This document shows positions 46,990 through 60,552 of a stretch of 64,000 nucleotides of DNA, piece by piece. Position numbers and translations under genes: made by a program. The notes beneath the pieces were generated by a model. That model saw nothing but the letters and a program-made list of their open reading frames with translations, ran no database searches and was not told the origin of the DNA. Positions within the stretch are counted from its first letter, which is position 1. Every line of letters starts with the position of its first letter. Source of the stretch: Lineus longissimus (taxonomy: Eukaryota; Nemertea; Pilidiophora; Heteronemertea; Lineidae); NCBI RefSeq assembly GCF_910592395.1, contig NC_088324.1:8708953-8772952 (forward strand), read 5' to 3'.

Positions 46990-49900
46990 CCTCTTGCATA
47001 GACATAATAGAGCAGATAGCCGTCAAGTAGGACAACTCCATTGAACGACATTGACATTTGGTTTTTTTCTCGAAAATTCTTGAAGATTTATTATACTGCT
47101 CTGTAATTCTGATAGTTTGAACCACTGCTATTTGTTTATTATCATTTATTTATTCAGTGTCTTCGTTTAAATATTTTTTTTAAAATCATCAGTATTTGTT
47201 AATAAATATTTTAACCTTATATCACGAAGCACAAAAATAATAATCAAACACATACATTGGTATCAATTTCATTAATTTTTAATAAACGTATTGTGTGGTA
47301 TATTTCATGTTTTCAATATTTTCAATATTTTACCAATAATCTGGGCTCCTAATTTATTTTTGAGGCTAACTGTTTACATATTAGCTTACATTGCTATTAA
47401 CCTTGAATACAGTACACACCGGGATTTAACATATACATCTCGGTCAGGTGACCATTGGGATCAAAGTTTGGTCCAATCTAATTCACATCTTAGCCACCAG
47501 GGGGCCAAATAAGAAAACCTTACACATGCTATGGTTAAATACAAGTGCAGAAAGGCCCTGGATTTCTCCGTGGACAAATCTGTTCAAATACTAATCCCTC
47601 GGGTGTTGGCGCACTGAATCACTCGCCAGGCATGTTTTCGCTTCCCTGGATACTTAGCACTTAGAGCTAGACTACAGCTAGACAGAGCCCTCGTTGAACT
47701 ATTTCAGAAAACCTGATATGCTTAAAAGTTTATCGTAAGTGAATTCTGATAAGTAAAGTTTGAAAAATCATTGGATTGTCAAGTGGCGTATTTGAAGATT
47801 TGACGACCATTTTGAAGTATGCTGGGTTTGTCGTTCTGTGAATATTTGTTGTGTGCAAAAACGTCTAAAATATTTAAATTTTCAGGGCTCATTTTGCTGG
47901 AGGTTTACGAAAGTTCTTTTTTAAAAAAGTTTTCCAGATATTGCTAATCATACGCAATATCTGCGGAAAATAAAATGCTGACGAAAATGAGTCTGATTCT
48001 GAAAATATATGTTGCTTAATAAAGTACTCATCATCATTTCCTTGTGCTTAGTACATTGTATACGGGCACACCAATAGGATGTTAAGCCGGTCTGGTACCG
48101 AAGCCACAGCAAATTCAATCTGTTTTAAGAAATCAATTCATGCCATTGAAGCCATTAAAGCCATGGTTTCCCTTGTTTTCGGACGAAAAAAAATGAAAAA
48201 CTGGTAAATGGTTATCATACAAATCTAGGCCAACAGTACGACAGAAACCCAACAACTACACGTAATACTGATGGGTTTCAAAACACGTTATGTTGCCGGG
48301 GGTTGGGTTTAGTGTCATTTCGTTCAAAGCACAAAAACTAATAGCTGTTACCATGAAAGAGAGTGATAGCGTCTTTGTTACCGATAACATTCTCAAACAC
48401 ATTTCAAAGATGCATTAGCGTGTGTCTTGTCAAAGGTTTGGGGATGGTGGTTTCGCAAATTTCGTTTGGTGTCAATTGTCAAAGACATTAGCGTGGTAAA
48501 CGTACCTTCTCGTCATGTATTTCATTAGTCCCATTTAGTTGCTGACGACTTTTGCGTATGAACCAGGGAAAATTGAGTTGCCACGTTACAATGCCCTCGT
48601 TGTTCAAGTAGTTTTCTAGGTCTATTGTTGTGAGTTAGCTACCATGTCTTTCGTAACTGCAGACAGTTTCCATTTCCATTGATATTGTTTAGACATGTCG
48701 AGAAGCAAAATAGAGTGCATTATCTCGAGTTCGTGAAAACATTGCTATTGCATTTAATTGTGAAAAATTGTAGGACTCTCAATTTATATGAAAATGCAAA
48801 CATAATGAACATGAACTTTTATTACATAACAGCCCGTAGCGACATTTTGGCAATTTTCATATGACTCATATGGCAAAATTTAAGGTAGGTGTATTGTTTC
48901 AATCTTCGTAAATCTGTCGAAAAACGACAAGTTTTCTCTGATTGGCGGTGCGGCAGTTGCATGTGTCACTTTTATGGCAACAACCACCAAAGTTAACCAA
49001 CGGCGTATATAAGCCTTTACCAATCATTCTTTTACCGGTTGGTGCCTCGACGAGTAGATAATGAACCACGCTCTAATAGGTAGACGTGCCCTTCCGCCCG
49101 GCTTGATTACCTTTTGTGATACGCCCGGTCTCACCGTCTGCATCTTCCGGCTAGTCCATTGCTGCGTCCGGCGCGAGGTGTCGGTTTAATTGGCACCGTT
49201 ATGATAAACAAGAGACGGTAATTTGCTTGATGTATTCATCATGGCATCTGGGCTCAAGGTATCCTTTCCCTAATGCTTCCAAACGCCTTGGCATTGTTTC
49301 CTCCTCTTGACATGTAGGTGGTATCTCCCAGGGTAATTCCTCTCTCCTTGACTGTCTGTGTCGGAGAATATTGAGATACACGACTTACACACCTCTTTCC
49401 CTGACCATTAGCTTCTTATTCGCGTCCGCCTTTGTCTTCCTCTCCCTCATCACCAGCGTTCCACTACTCGGCTGCAAGAGCTATTCGCTGCACATGATAT
49501 TTGAGGCTATTATGCATAGATCTTAGGAGGAACTGGAGCGATTTCTAAAAATGGGAAAGGTCCTTGGCCTGATTTGGCAACGCCTTTCTTCAAAATATCA
49601 CCGTACAGCCGGTTCTGTAGTACATTTTGTACTACATTGTTCGCAATTAGAAGAGAAACCAATTGAAACTATGCTCAATCACATGCTGCTTTCAACTCCC
49701 AAGACATGTCCAGCTGCCAAGGGGTCTGGTCTGGACATTTGATTTATAGGAACACAACATGCTAGCTACGATGATGGATTAAAACCGCCCGTCAGCCTGG
49801 AGCCCCAGTGTGAATTATAAATACGATTCGGACGGCGATTTTGCCACGTCGTTTTTCATATTGGCTGCAGTAGGTTGAGAGGGCACTGCTTGGAGGGGAG

Positions 49901-52900
49901 GTCGACCTTTGAGTAGCAGTGTCGACTGTTCCAGTTATCGTGCTATTCTTCATTTGTTGAATAGCACGTGTTATATTCAAATTCAGGTGATCATGGTCGG
50001 TCTACATAAGCCGTATCAAGCATAGATTAATCTTTGCTTAGTCACATCTAGCCCTGTACTCAGTGATGTCTTAAATTGATCGTCAGGCCCAAATCTAAGT
50101 GCGAATTATCAGACGCTTTATATCAGTGGCCGGATGGTGGTTGTGTAAGATCAGATTATTTACGAAGTTTAGTTGCACTGCGTGGGATTGCCACAGACTG
50201 CCTGGACAAGAGAACCCTGTCGATACATACCACTGTTCTGAAAAATTCCGACGAATCGCAAACTTCAAAATCGATTCTGTCACCAAAACTGGTTATCGAT
50301 TATTCCTGCAATTAAAAGCAGTTCTTACAGTAACTCATTTGAATACGTAGCGAATGCGATAATCTCTCGAAATAGGATATGATGTAATACAAATGTACAT
50401 ATGTGACTATATACATGTTATAACACGATTAAATCAGGTCTTTATTCATTCCAGGTAATACGAATTGGAATCAATGGGTGCTTAGTATCCCAGAGGAAGT
50501 ATGTCGTCTGGCATTCTGTCTAGACTTGATTGGCAATTCAGGTCAATAATGAGACCGAAGAACAGATCTCGGGAGGTCTGATCTGATGGTTTCGAAATTC
50601 CCCCGAGAGCCGAAACTGGGTGACCTCATCGGGAGATATTCTCATAACACTCGTGGCCTTTGACTTCTGTAGTTCGCGTTTGCATGCCAATGCTAGAGAT
50701 GCCCAGGTCACAAATCCCCATAAGATTCGTCTAAAAGGTTCTTTTTAAGGGTTGATTATAGGTACGGCCATTTTGGCAAGAAATTGAAATACTTAAGCAA
50801 TAAGAATTCCTCCAATATGAAGTGAAAGCCCATTGAAGAGCCAGGAGGCTGTTCCCTCGAAAACAAAGAACAGACTCCCACCATTGAAATTGGCGTTCAC
50901 TCTTGTTTTGAAAGAGTTCGAATTGCTCCAGGATTGTAGGTTCTATCTACAATGTTGGTAGCTATCGTCAACCCTTAATGAGATCTTAGTATGTTTCATA
51001 TGCATGTACAATCCTTGCAGCGTTATTTAGGCAGGTTTTGCAAGCCTAACGCAGAGTTGCGTACAACAAAGTAAGAAGTATGCAAGTGTGTATTTTGTAT
51101 TTTTGTTGATAATATTCTTGGAAAATTCCCGTTACCTTCTTAAACTCAATATCATTAGTATAATTTACGAGTGTCTCGTAAATGAATTAGCACAGGGCCG
51201 GTGGACGCATCTAAGACCCTTGCACTTCGTCGTTCGTTTCAATAATATGCACACTAGAGTCTCGTGAAGCTATCCAATATCGCTCATCATTCAGGGTCAT
51301 GGACTTAATCACTGAAAGTATCTCAGGCATCCCCTCTTAATTGAACTGTCAAGCCCAAGATGGCGAGTCAATGAAAACGATGACGAATAACAACCAGGCT
51401 ATACATACGATTACGTTTTGAATGAATAACTGAGTGAGATCTCGATCTCAAAATTTGATATGTTGTCAAACTTGAAGTAAACATGTAGTTTGTTGCGGTT
51501 ATTGTCAGTGACGCGAGCTTCGCTCTGCCGATCGCTCATTCTGTCAATTTGGCACGAGGCATGCCAGGAAATGCTGTGGGTTGAGGCATCGAATTGAATG
51601 ATTTGTTTGATAGGCGGAGAGGTTCAATATCTGCGATGCATCTCAGTCTCCATCGTTTTTACTAAAACCGTTGCGTGTACAAGAGAAATCAAAGCAGACT
51701 TCTCAACTGTTTTTGTTCAAGCGTTGAATTTAGCCTAAGATGCAACATCCTGAACGTGGCTCCTTCGGCCCACTTTATGACGTATCCGTATCGATTTGAC
51801 GTATAATGTAACGTAATTTGTGAAGCGACCATACGTAAAATCTATGCGGATACATACGAGCGCAATATTTCCGCCAGCAGAAGCTCCCTCGGCATTAAAC
51901 ACTGAACATCTGCAATTCTGCTGAAAATGCAATAAAAGCCATCATGACAAAAGCCCCAGTTTCTTCGTCATAACTGCGTTGATACCTCGTGACAATAACT
52001 GTATGTTCATACTAGAACGGATAAGCACGACTGTTTTTCGCCGGCGCTGGACCCCAGGAATCGAGGCACTCGCAGTGTCTTTGGCGTAAGAAGCTATCAA
52101 GAGTCGGGGAAGCGATACTCGTTAATCGCCCTGTTTGTTCTCATATTGTGTTCTTTTGTATCAACCGTGAAAGAGAGATTGAAATTTCTGCCGTATACTG
52201 GGTGGCACAAAAAGTATTTCCAACTTTTAACTTTAATAACTTCCATAATATCAATTTGTTTAATACTGCCAGATGTTGCCGATATTAATGATCGAATACC
52301 TTTAACTGCGACGTAAGGGGCAAAATAACGTTATTGAAGTGATAACTGGTGAAGGATCAATGCTGCTCCGCTCTAGTCAAAAACGGGCCTCGCGACCTAA
52401 CTCCAAACGCCCAAAACGTAGCAATGTCGCGAAAAGGCCGCTCGCGAAGTGATCGCAAGGAACGAAGTCGACGCACAAGAAGAAGAAGCCAGCAAGCAGC
52501 TAAAATCGTGCGGTGGCTGCCTTAATCGCCATTATCACTCTCAGCATTTTTGAACTAATTAAACAGTTCCATCACATTACCGTGCGCCCGAGGATCTCCA
52601 TAACTTGATCGTATCACGTCCGCCGATAATGGTCTTCCCGTAATCATAGCGACATTTACTTTGTAATTGCTCCGACAGTAATGACGCCAACCTTTGCATT
52701 AATGACATGGCAAATAGTCTGTAGTACCTATCAATGTTATGAGCTGAACACCTCTAATATCAAACGTGGGGTCATTCCATGACTCCGAAAAATACCCATT
52801 TTTCATCGTTCGTGACCAAGTTCCTATTTGAGGACAAAGGATTGTCACAACGCCTTACCCATTCCAATTCTGAGATTTGTAATTGCACATAAGCCGCAAA

Positions 52901-52970
52901 GGAATCGCAGCTCTGAGCCGCGAATTATTCTTCATCACGATTTCGACCAAATAAAATGAGACTTTTCTTA
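46990..52970. other. Long stretch without recognised features
   Basis: I read this on both strands without finding a convincing exon pair, RNA gene or element. Weak items are a tatataa at about 49003 with no linked exon, a GC-richer patch at 49030-49180, and a short basic frame at 52424-52525 (33 residues) of unknown significance. Confidence 0.4.
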
Positions 52971-52974
52971 CATT

Positions 52975-53140
52975 ATGTTTATTTGCACCTGCCAGTTAAG
53001 ACCTTTCGTTGGTTCGATGTTATCATGAGACAGTAGAACAATTGGAATGTTGGCCTGGGCGCGAACGGGCTTTGTTTAAAGACAATATACCGTGCATTAG
53101 GCTGGGCCTGAATCCTTTTATACTGCGAAAGAGGCAAAAT
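52975..53140. repeat. Dispersed repeat, relative of 56.7-57.1 kb
   Basis: The blocks tgtttatttgcacctgccag, tggttcgatgttatca, gaacaattggaat, gcgaacgggctttgtttaaa, gacaatataccgtgcatt and gggcctgaatcctt match 56687-56880 in order. Confidence 0.75.
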
Positions 53141-53149
53141 GGCGTACTG

Positions 53150-54290
53150 TACCTGTTTTTGTGGCGTGTCGGTGCTTTGACGAGGCGCCTCATCATAACA
53201 TTACCATGTCAATTTGTTGATTACGAGATCATTGTTCAGCGCGTTGTGAAAGAAAGGGAACTATTGCGGCACGTTCCAAGAAGCGAAAACTGCAAAAAGC
53301 GACAGAAATCAACGAGTTAGCAAACAATTTCTTCGAACTCTGTGAAGTACTCTGAGAATGAGCCCACTAGTTTCTGTGATTTTACGTAAAGCTACAGATA
53401 AATCAAACTCGTAACGCTGCATATGCGAAACCATGCAATATTGAAGTATATGGCCATATTGCGTGGTCACAACAACATAAGCTGTGTGGCACCGGCAACC
53501 GAGAAAAAAATATAATGGCCAACCTACCGCTGGTTCCTTTTATCGCCAACATGATTGCGTACTAAAAACCATTTGCAAGGTGCGCAAACTTGATACCGGT
53601 AATTTAGGTTGGGGTGAACGATATGCTGGGTGATATGGTGTGGATGGCGAGGCTGTGTGATCGGTTAATGTAGTCTTAGCGAAATGCATTTGATAGCTGT
53701 CGTTGTGGACACAGATTTTAGCAAAGAACGTTTTGACATTTATTCGTAAGTTATTAGAAGGCATGAAGCGGTGGTGTAAAGGTATTCGATTTGCAGTTTG
53801 CTCAATCTTTCTATTCCACCTCTTAAGCAAGATATATCATACTAAGAGAATGTGACAAAAAAGAATGCCCTACAACAGAATGTTTTTGCCACACACAAAA
53901 TCCTCAATAATACTAGGGAACTCATCGACACTTTCCAAAAAAATTACCTGAATACATTTGTACTCGATATTTGTTACATTTCTGCTGATCCTGCCAATCA
54001 TTAGAAATGCAGATTTCTTCCATCATCCGAAATCAATCAATTTACGTAAGCAGAATAAGCTATGAGGAAGTGATATCGTTTGAAGACTAACAGTTGACAA
54101 ACAAAAAAACATTGTTTTGCATATATTTATTTTTCTTTTTGCAATTTGCTTAGGGCATCTGAAAACTTGCTCGATATTTCTGTTATTCGAAGCACGAACA
54201 TTCCACCATGATACGACGACAGCATAATTCGCATCAAAAACAGAAAATGAAAAACTACTTCTTCGTTATTTAAAAACTATTGTTATGAAT
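53150..54290. other. No supported gene
   Basis: Nothing recognised. Confidence 0.45.
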
Positions 54291-54295
54291 CATTA

Positions 54296-54620
54296 TAGTG
54301 GTCAAAACTGCTGGCTGCCTTGCACTATAGGGCTTAGGTTCGATCCCGGGAAGAACCCACGGTTGTATTTCCGGATGAACCGGCATGTCTGTGAAGGGTA
54401 AAGTTCATGGCTCGTTACTGTCCTTTGAATGAGTCTGACTTAAGTCCGACGTTCCTTGTATGTGCTGTCTATATGCAGGCAAAATACCCCACTACATGGG
54501 TAACTTGCGTTGGACTCTTATCTCTGGCCTGAGACTGAGCCACGTGGCCAATGATCACAGTTGGTGCTTAACCGTAGTGACACGTAAACGATTGGAGGAG
54601 GAATACTCCCTCGAAAATAG
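54296..54620 (+). mobile_element. Probable tRNA-derived SINE
   Basis: The head resembles a tRNA gene used as an RNA polymerase III promoter: an A-box-like tagtggtcaaaactgctgg (54296-54314) and a B box ggttcgatcc (54338-54347) at tRNA-like spacing, then cgggaagaaccc. It cannot form a proper tRNA cloverleaf, which fits a SINE head. The body to about 54620 is unrecognised, and the 3' end is uncertain. Confidence 0.5.
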
Positions 54621-54629
54621 CACCTCCTA

Positions 54630-56245
54630 GTCAGATAGAGTGAACGCTGAAGATGAAAAAAGAAGATATTATTAAGCAAAAAGCATCTCGGATTCGACAG
54701 TTATGAGATCAACAATCAAGAAGATTGAGCATTTAATTTAACTAATTTAGGTGTTCGTCGCAGAGAAAATGACTGTCATTAATATTCCGCTTTTGATGGC
54801 AATTGATTAAATTTCGTGACGATACTGATACTCATATCGTGATGCTCGCAAAGTGAAAAGAAGCACATTTGAACATCACATGCAGACACCTCGTCCAGTA
54901 GCGTATGAGATGTGTTGGATTTTCACCCAAAAATAGCTCCAACAGAACAGCGACTTCTCCCAACGGGATAATTTATTGAAAATCAGGCTCTAACGTTACA
55001 TCTGCCGATTCAAACAATACTCCTCCTGGTAACCCCCAGCCGTTTTAGCAAGAACTCTTGATTCGAATCTCCACCTGCAATTGACTGTTATTCTAATCAC
55101 AAAAACCAAAAATTCTGAGTCATAGCTTCTTTTCGAAACATTCCATTAATAATTTCTTTTCAGGATTTTCGTCTAGGAGATCTCTTAAAAGCTGAATAAT
55201 TCCTTTCAAGATTACTTTTAAAGGCTCAGATATCTTTTAAAAATTGGCAAGCCGTCTACTGTTAAAGTGGTAAACATTTCTTAAGGTTCAGTTTCCTTCT
55301 TTGATAAGATATCTCTGAAGACTTTAGATTACAAATTTTCGCAGGCGTATCATTTTGCGGAAATTTTCTACAAAAGTACATTTTCCTCCCCTCTTTATAT
55401 ACAATAAATAACACGACATTTCCTGAGATAGCTCTCCCTTGTATGTCTGGGGCCAGCTGTGTGGGGATTATTCGCGCTTCACGATGCCCTTGTTATCATT
55501 TCCTCTTTTAATTCAAGAAACTAATGGAACAGACTAAATCTTTCATTTGAATCCCAAACGATACACTAATATCCTCTCGTGATTCCAAATTGAACTCACA
55601 TTTTGTTGGCAATATACCTGGGGAGTCTGTCAAATTAGCGGAGTGAAAAGCAATGATTTCGCCAATTTACCCACTCAAAATTCTAAAATTGTGCATTTTG
55701 AAGAATGTTTAGCTTAATTTCCAGTCTGTTTACCTTACTAATTTTGCCAATAGAATGAATCTGAACAACGTGAATATGAGTTAACCTTCAAAGTAAGATC
55801 GGCTCCAGGGCAAATGATAATTTGGCTTATATACTTGACAATATGAAACTATTAGGTTCAGATTAGGGCGATGGTATTTCCAATTAAGTGACAATTTAAA
55901 TAGTTGCTTTAGGGGGTTGGCGTCTGAGGCCTGTCTGGCATGATTGTGGTACACAGGTTGTCTCTTAAATTCCGTCATTCGACAACGCTGTTTGTTGTTT
56001 AGTGGTTGGTCTTTGGGCCCGGAAATCCCCCTTTACCTGCGATACCCTGGGTTTTCTGACAAGATCAGAAACTCGTGTGATATTGGCTTACTCGAAAATC
56101 CTACTCAAGTGGTTTTACTGGTACAATACAAGAATAACAGATTCAAGGATCGAAACTTCAATAACACACGATTTAAAGGCCTACGCCTTACTTAAAATAT
56201 TTGAAGTGTTTAATATTTGAAATATTTAATTGGGATTGAACATTC
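54630..56245. other. No supported gene
   Basis: Nothing recognised. Confidence 0.45.
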
Positions 56246-56249
56246 CAAA

Positions 56250-56400
56250 TTGTTTAAATACGTGCTGAATGTAAATTTAAACAATGCCGTTGTGTAGACA
56301 TTTAACGCCATCTTTTAGCATAATGAATGTACTACGGCATTGCGAATAACTGCATTTCTGTATTCCTGAACCACCAGTAATTCAAACGGCGTACCCTTTT
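56250..56400. repeat. Dispersed repeat with short inverted ends, copy 2
   Basis: Relative of 6785-6960. The inverted pair caatgccgttgtgtag / gtactacggcattg lies at 56283-56298 and 56330-56343. Confidence 0.6.
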
Positions 56401-56469
56401 ATCAATGAATGCGTAACCCGCAAACAGATTTTGACTGGTCCGCTAAAAAACCTTAATTTCTGTTACACT

Positions 56470-57295
56470 GCTTCTTGATAGTTTTCCTCACTAGAGCATC
56501 AGTACTTTCACAGCTTTACTCGACAGAGATGAGCATTGCAGTTGACTCAGTAGATCGAAGATGGCGATAACGCGCCTTCTCTCTCGGTGGATTTTCCGTC
56601 GGAGACATCATCAATAAAGTCTGTTCTGTCATTAACAGCAATCTGCTTTACGTTCGTTCAGATATGGGTTGCTTTCATACCGTTTATTTGCCCCTGCCGG
56701 CTTCAGCTTATCGGCTCCCATGCAGGCTGTTTCATTTGGTCGATGTTATCAAGATTTGCCCTATTAATTCATGTGTGAGCCAATATAGAACAATGGGAAT
56801 TTAGGCCAGGTGCGAGCGGGCTTTGTTTAAAGACAATAGGCCGTGTATTGGCCTAGGCCTGAATTCTTCTAACTGCGAAGGAAGGAGTAACGCCTCAGTT
56901 AATAAAACGATGAATGCTCCTCCCGCCTGAAGCTGTTCATGAGCCAATAGAATAATGGGAATTTAGGCCAGCTGCGAGCGGGCTTTGTTTAAAGACAATA
57001 GGCCGTGTATTTGCCTAGGCCTGAATTCTTCTCACTGCGAGGTAAGGAGTAACGCCTCAGTTAATAAAACGATGAATGCTCCTCCCGCCTGAAGCTGTTC
57101 GGAACTATCATTTAGCGTTATTTTGTAGGTTTCCTTTAAGTTCCCTTCACCTGCTGTACCATCAGCTTTGCATGACAGGGATGAGTTTTGTAGTTGACTC
57201 AAAGGATCGGAGATGGCGATGGCGCGCCTTCTGTATCGGGATTTTCCCCTGTTGATATTTTCATCATTATACTGCCTGTTTTAGCAATGGCTTTA
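56470..57295. repeat. Composite repeat: A - B - B - A
   Basis: B is a 165-bp unit present twice in tandem (56777-56941 and 56942-57106), nearly identical, starting gagccaata and including gcgagcgggctttgtttaaa. A is a block of about 150 bp before and after (about 56480-56640 and 57130-57295) sharing acagctttac or atcagctttgc, gttgactca, gatcg-agatggcgat, cgcgccttct and gattttcc. The link cgtttatttgcccctgccgg (56685) plus B also occurs at 52975-53140. Confidence 0.85.
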
Positions 57296-57604
57296 GAAAT
57301 TGTGGTTCCGTCTTGGCCAGTACTCTTCTCCCAATTGGAAGCTTTGTGGTCGTTCCAAATAAGGTTGGTGCACAGTTCACTGACATCTAGTAAGCTTGAT
57401 GGTAACACATGGTTACTTAATGCTTCTTGCTATTCACTGGTAATCTTTATCCAGACTCTGTTTCTGGTGTAACCGTGTTGATGAAATCAGGTTCTTCTTT
57501 GAGTTGAGAGCAGGCAGCAACAGGATTACAGGGCCCCGGCAAAGGTTGAAAAGGGTTCAACCCTTATGCCCCAACAACGATCTCTGCACCACAACCAATT
57601 CTAT

Positions 57605-57791
57605 CTGGTGTAAAAGTAGAAAATGTTTCCCGGGAAAAAGTGTCCGGGCCTTTTATATTCTGATAGATTATGGTACAATGTATATGGTTCCTTTGAGGCC
57701 ATTAGAGGCCATGACAGTCAATAGCTTTGAGATTAAGGCGCAAAATGGAATGATACATTCCATCATGGAACATTTCAAACTTCTCTGCCAG
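57605..57791 (+). mobile_element. MITE of the ccggtgt family, copy 3 (diverged)
   Basis: It begins ctggtgtaaaagtagaaaat and ends catttcaaacttctctgcca plus g. The interior gtgtccgggcc, attctgatagattatgg and catgacagtcaatagct follows the family consensus. Longer (187 bp) and more diverged than the copies at 19081 and 60381. Confidence 0.75.
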
Positions 57792-57799
57792 TATGTGCT

Positions 57800-58780
57800 T
57801 TGTTACCATTGGTATCTGTTTTTGTACCACAAATTTTGTCGAGAAAATAAATGGCTTTTGCACTTGCATTTGGCATGTTGAATGATTATATGTGGAGTTC
57901 AGAGTAAATATGATGTGCTGCAAACACTTAGCAGGAAAGCCACTTGCAATGCACTTGGGAGCTACTATCGATTTATGCTAGCACTAACCGATCGTCTTTT
58001 TGAAAAATGAAACCACCAACCAAGTTGGAAAGCTCTAAATAATAATTCTTTTTTTACCAGAAACTGGCAAGGAAATTGATTACTGAAATTTATGAATATT
58101 GATACACCCCTGACACGGAGAGTTGTTAATCTTCCTGAAAAAAGAATTTGTACGGATTTTGGCTTAATTGAACATTTATCTGGTTACATTAGATTGCTTC
58201 CGGGTGATGCCTTACAAGTTTCTAAATTATTAAAAACACAGCAATCACGAATAATGAAACAGTTGAGATTTTTCTTGCTCACAAAAGGAAATCATCCGAT
58301 GGGAGAGATATTATTGTATGTTTTATTGTTTTTCAGAGATCATACGACCAGCTGTCCTATTGGAATTGTATTATTTCTATTGTATTTGTTCTGTTTTTTG
58401 GGGTCTTTATGTGACACTTAAAGGCCAACGTCGTCTGTTTTCATTGTATTCTATGTGGCCTAGGTAGAAAGAAATAAACATTTCCAATTCAATTAAAAAT
58501 AATTTTGAATGAGCGGAGTGGGCCTTTAAGGTTTTTTTTAATATGTTGTCATAGATGTGTAACAATTGCAATAATTCATTACCTTCTCTAATGTTTCCCA
58601 TTTTTTCTCGTTTTAGGTAAGTACCTTTACTTTGGACTTCGAAAGATAAAGTGATATAAACTCTTAGTTTACTGCGCAGAAAGACTGCATTTCCAAGTTT
58701 TTGTCGCAATCCAACTGGTAATACGACCAGCCTTGTAAACCTCGCACATCGCTGCAAAATTTCACGAGATTTGGCAAGTC
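57800..58780. other. No supported gene
   Basis: Open frames at 58092-58421 (plus) and 58407-58757 (minus) have no recognisable domain; the region is A/T-rich. Confidence 0.45.
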
Positions 58781-58788
58781 AACCCATC

Positions 58789-59015
58789 CATCATTTCGTT
58801 GTTAGTGTCGTTCCGTCGTCTCTGTAATTTTGTTTTAAGGATGGGTGTCGTTTCGTCGTTGTCCCACCGTCCGTCTCTTGTTTTCAGACTGGATGGCGTT
58901 TCGTCACAGTTTTTCCAAATCTCAGATTTTTTAGGAGAGTGACATTTTGTCATTAGTGTCGTTTCATCTTAGATCTCTTTTCTGTGATTTTGTTTTAATG
59001 AAGGGTTGGTGTCAC
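58789..59015. repeat. Degenerate tandem repeat, about 60-80 bp unit, 3 copies
   Basis: The blocks gttagtgtcgtttcgtcgtc-like, attttgttttaagga and gggtgtcgtttcgtcgttg recur, with starts near 58789, 58849 and 58945. Confidence 0.6.
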
Positions 59016-59019
59016 TTTA

Positions 59020-60375
59020 GTACCCCGAAACTGACCAAAATTATTGCAACCGTGCATTGAGTACCAACGTCAGGATGATCATGACACATGTATGTGTGTG
59101 TTTTTCTAAATCTAGTATTTTTTTTTTCTAGTTGGAATTTATGTTAGTTTACTAGATTGATGTTTTATACCGTACTCCCCTTCTTTTTTTCTTTATCTCA
59201 AACCTAACATTGAAACTTATTCACAAGTTTTAGATTGCGTACCCCATAAAAACTGGCGGTGCACTTTGCTTATTGAGAGTGTGCCTGCAATTTGTTACTT
59301 TTTCTTTGCGTGAAACATTGTGTCACCTGTTGCTGGCGACGAGCAATGAACAATTCGATACTCAAGATAAACTCCAGAATCGATATTTCGCACAGCTGAT
59401 CCAACTAATTATAACGGATAGACACGTTTTTGGCTCAAAGTTGATCAAGTTACTATAACATTGGCATTTGTTGATTCTGTGAGGTATCGCCTTACCTAAT
59501 CTTAGGTCCAGGCTTGCAAGTTGTAAGGGCCTTTAATCACGTATCGCCCGTATGCAAAATATGGAAATTGGAACATTTTTTAAAGCCAATTTTATATCTA
59601 TTATTTGTCGTGATTGGCTTAGTACTCGTCTCGACTTTCATATCGCGTCCTATTCAACCTGGGTCGTCCATATTGTCTGAAGATCAAATGTCAAAACCCT
59701 CAGATTTCGAGTGTTTCATGTTTCTGTCTATCTAATTTCAATTTTAAGCTTCACTCAGACATAATATTGAAAGATACTTGCCAGTTCAGTGCGATTGCTC
59801 AGAAAGGCTGATGGAGGGGTGAAACAATCTTGCTACGGAACGAAACATTCACCGTCGGTTGTCCAGGGTCTGATTTGGAAGCACACGACGAGGAGATGTA
59901 CTAGAAAATGTACTGTATTATAGGTCAGCCACCTCCAAAACAGAAGGTGAACAAGACTCTTCCGCGGTTGGTAGTCGTATTTTTCTTCATGGCCGTTTTA
60001 GCGACCTTCCGTGCCTGTTTATAACCAGTTTCAGTATCTGGCCCGATCTTCGGCCTTACATTTCAGCAAGACGGCACGCACACACTTGCTTACATCGAAA
60101 ATCTTGATTTTTGAATGTATACGAATAGCCCGAAATCCACACTCATGATATACATACCCTTACACAGGCAATGAATCTTGCCTTAAGATGTTATATGTCG
60201 TCAACAAATTATAAAGTTTATTTCAACCTTCCCCTGGGGTGAGCTATAGCGCCTTTATTACCTGTGACTTTAATTACACACTCGCTATCGTGTCCCGGAA
60301 GTGGTCCCCTGGTCCCCGATTAGTCTGTTATGGTTTGAACCAGTTTTGCTAGTCAGTCGTCGGGGAGAAGGACTT
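59020..60375. other. No supported gene
   Basis: Nothing recognised beyond a short run of T at about 59117. Confidence 0.45.
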
Positions 60376-60380
60376 GATTA

Positions 60381-60552
60381 CCGGTGTAGAAGTTTAAAAT
60401 GTCCTAGGATAAAATGTCCGGGAACAAAGGATTCTATTATGCGCTGAGCTATTGACGGTCATTGCCTCTATAGAACCATATGCCATAATCTGTCAGAATA
60501 CAATAGGCCCGGACACTTTTTCTAGGGTGAACACTTTTTACTTTTACACCGG
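60381..60552 (-). mobile_element. MITE, 172 bp, copy 2 (inverted relative to copy 1)
   Basis: The reverse complement is almost identical to 19081-19251. It sits inside the first copy of a local duplication (about 60553-60665 and 60727-60852), so it landed after or during that duplication. Confidence 0.85.

Noticed and set aside
49003-49045. TATA-box-like tatataa upstream of a GC-richer patch
   Set aside because: No downstream exon or other promoter element can be tied to it.
52195-52525. Start resembling a Tc1/mariner terminus (ggtggcacaaaaagtatttc) followed by a short basic ORF
   Set aside because: No matching inverted end was found downstream, and the 33-residue frame has no transposase motif.
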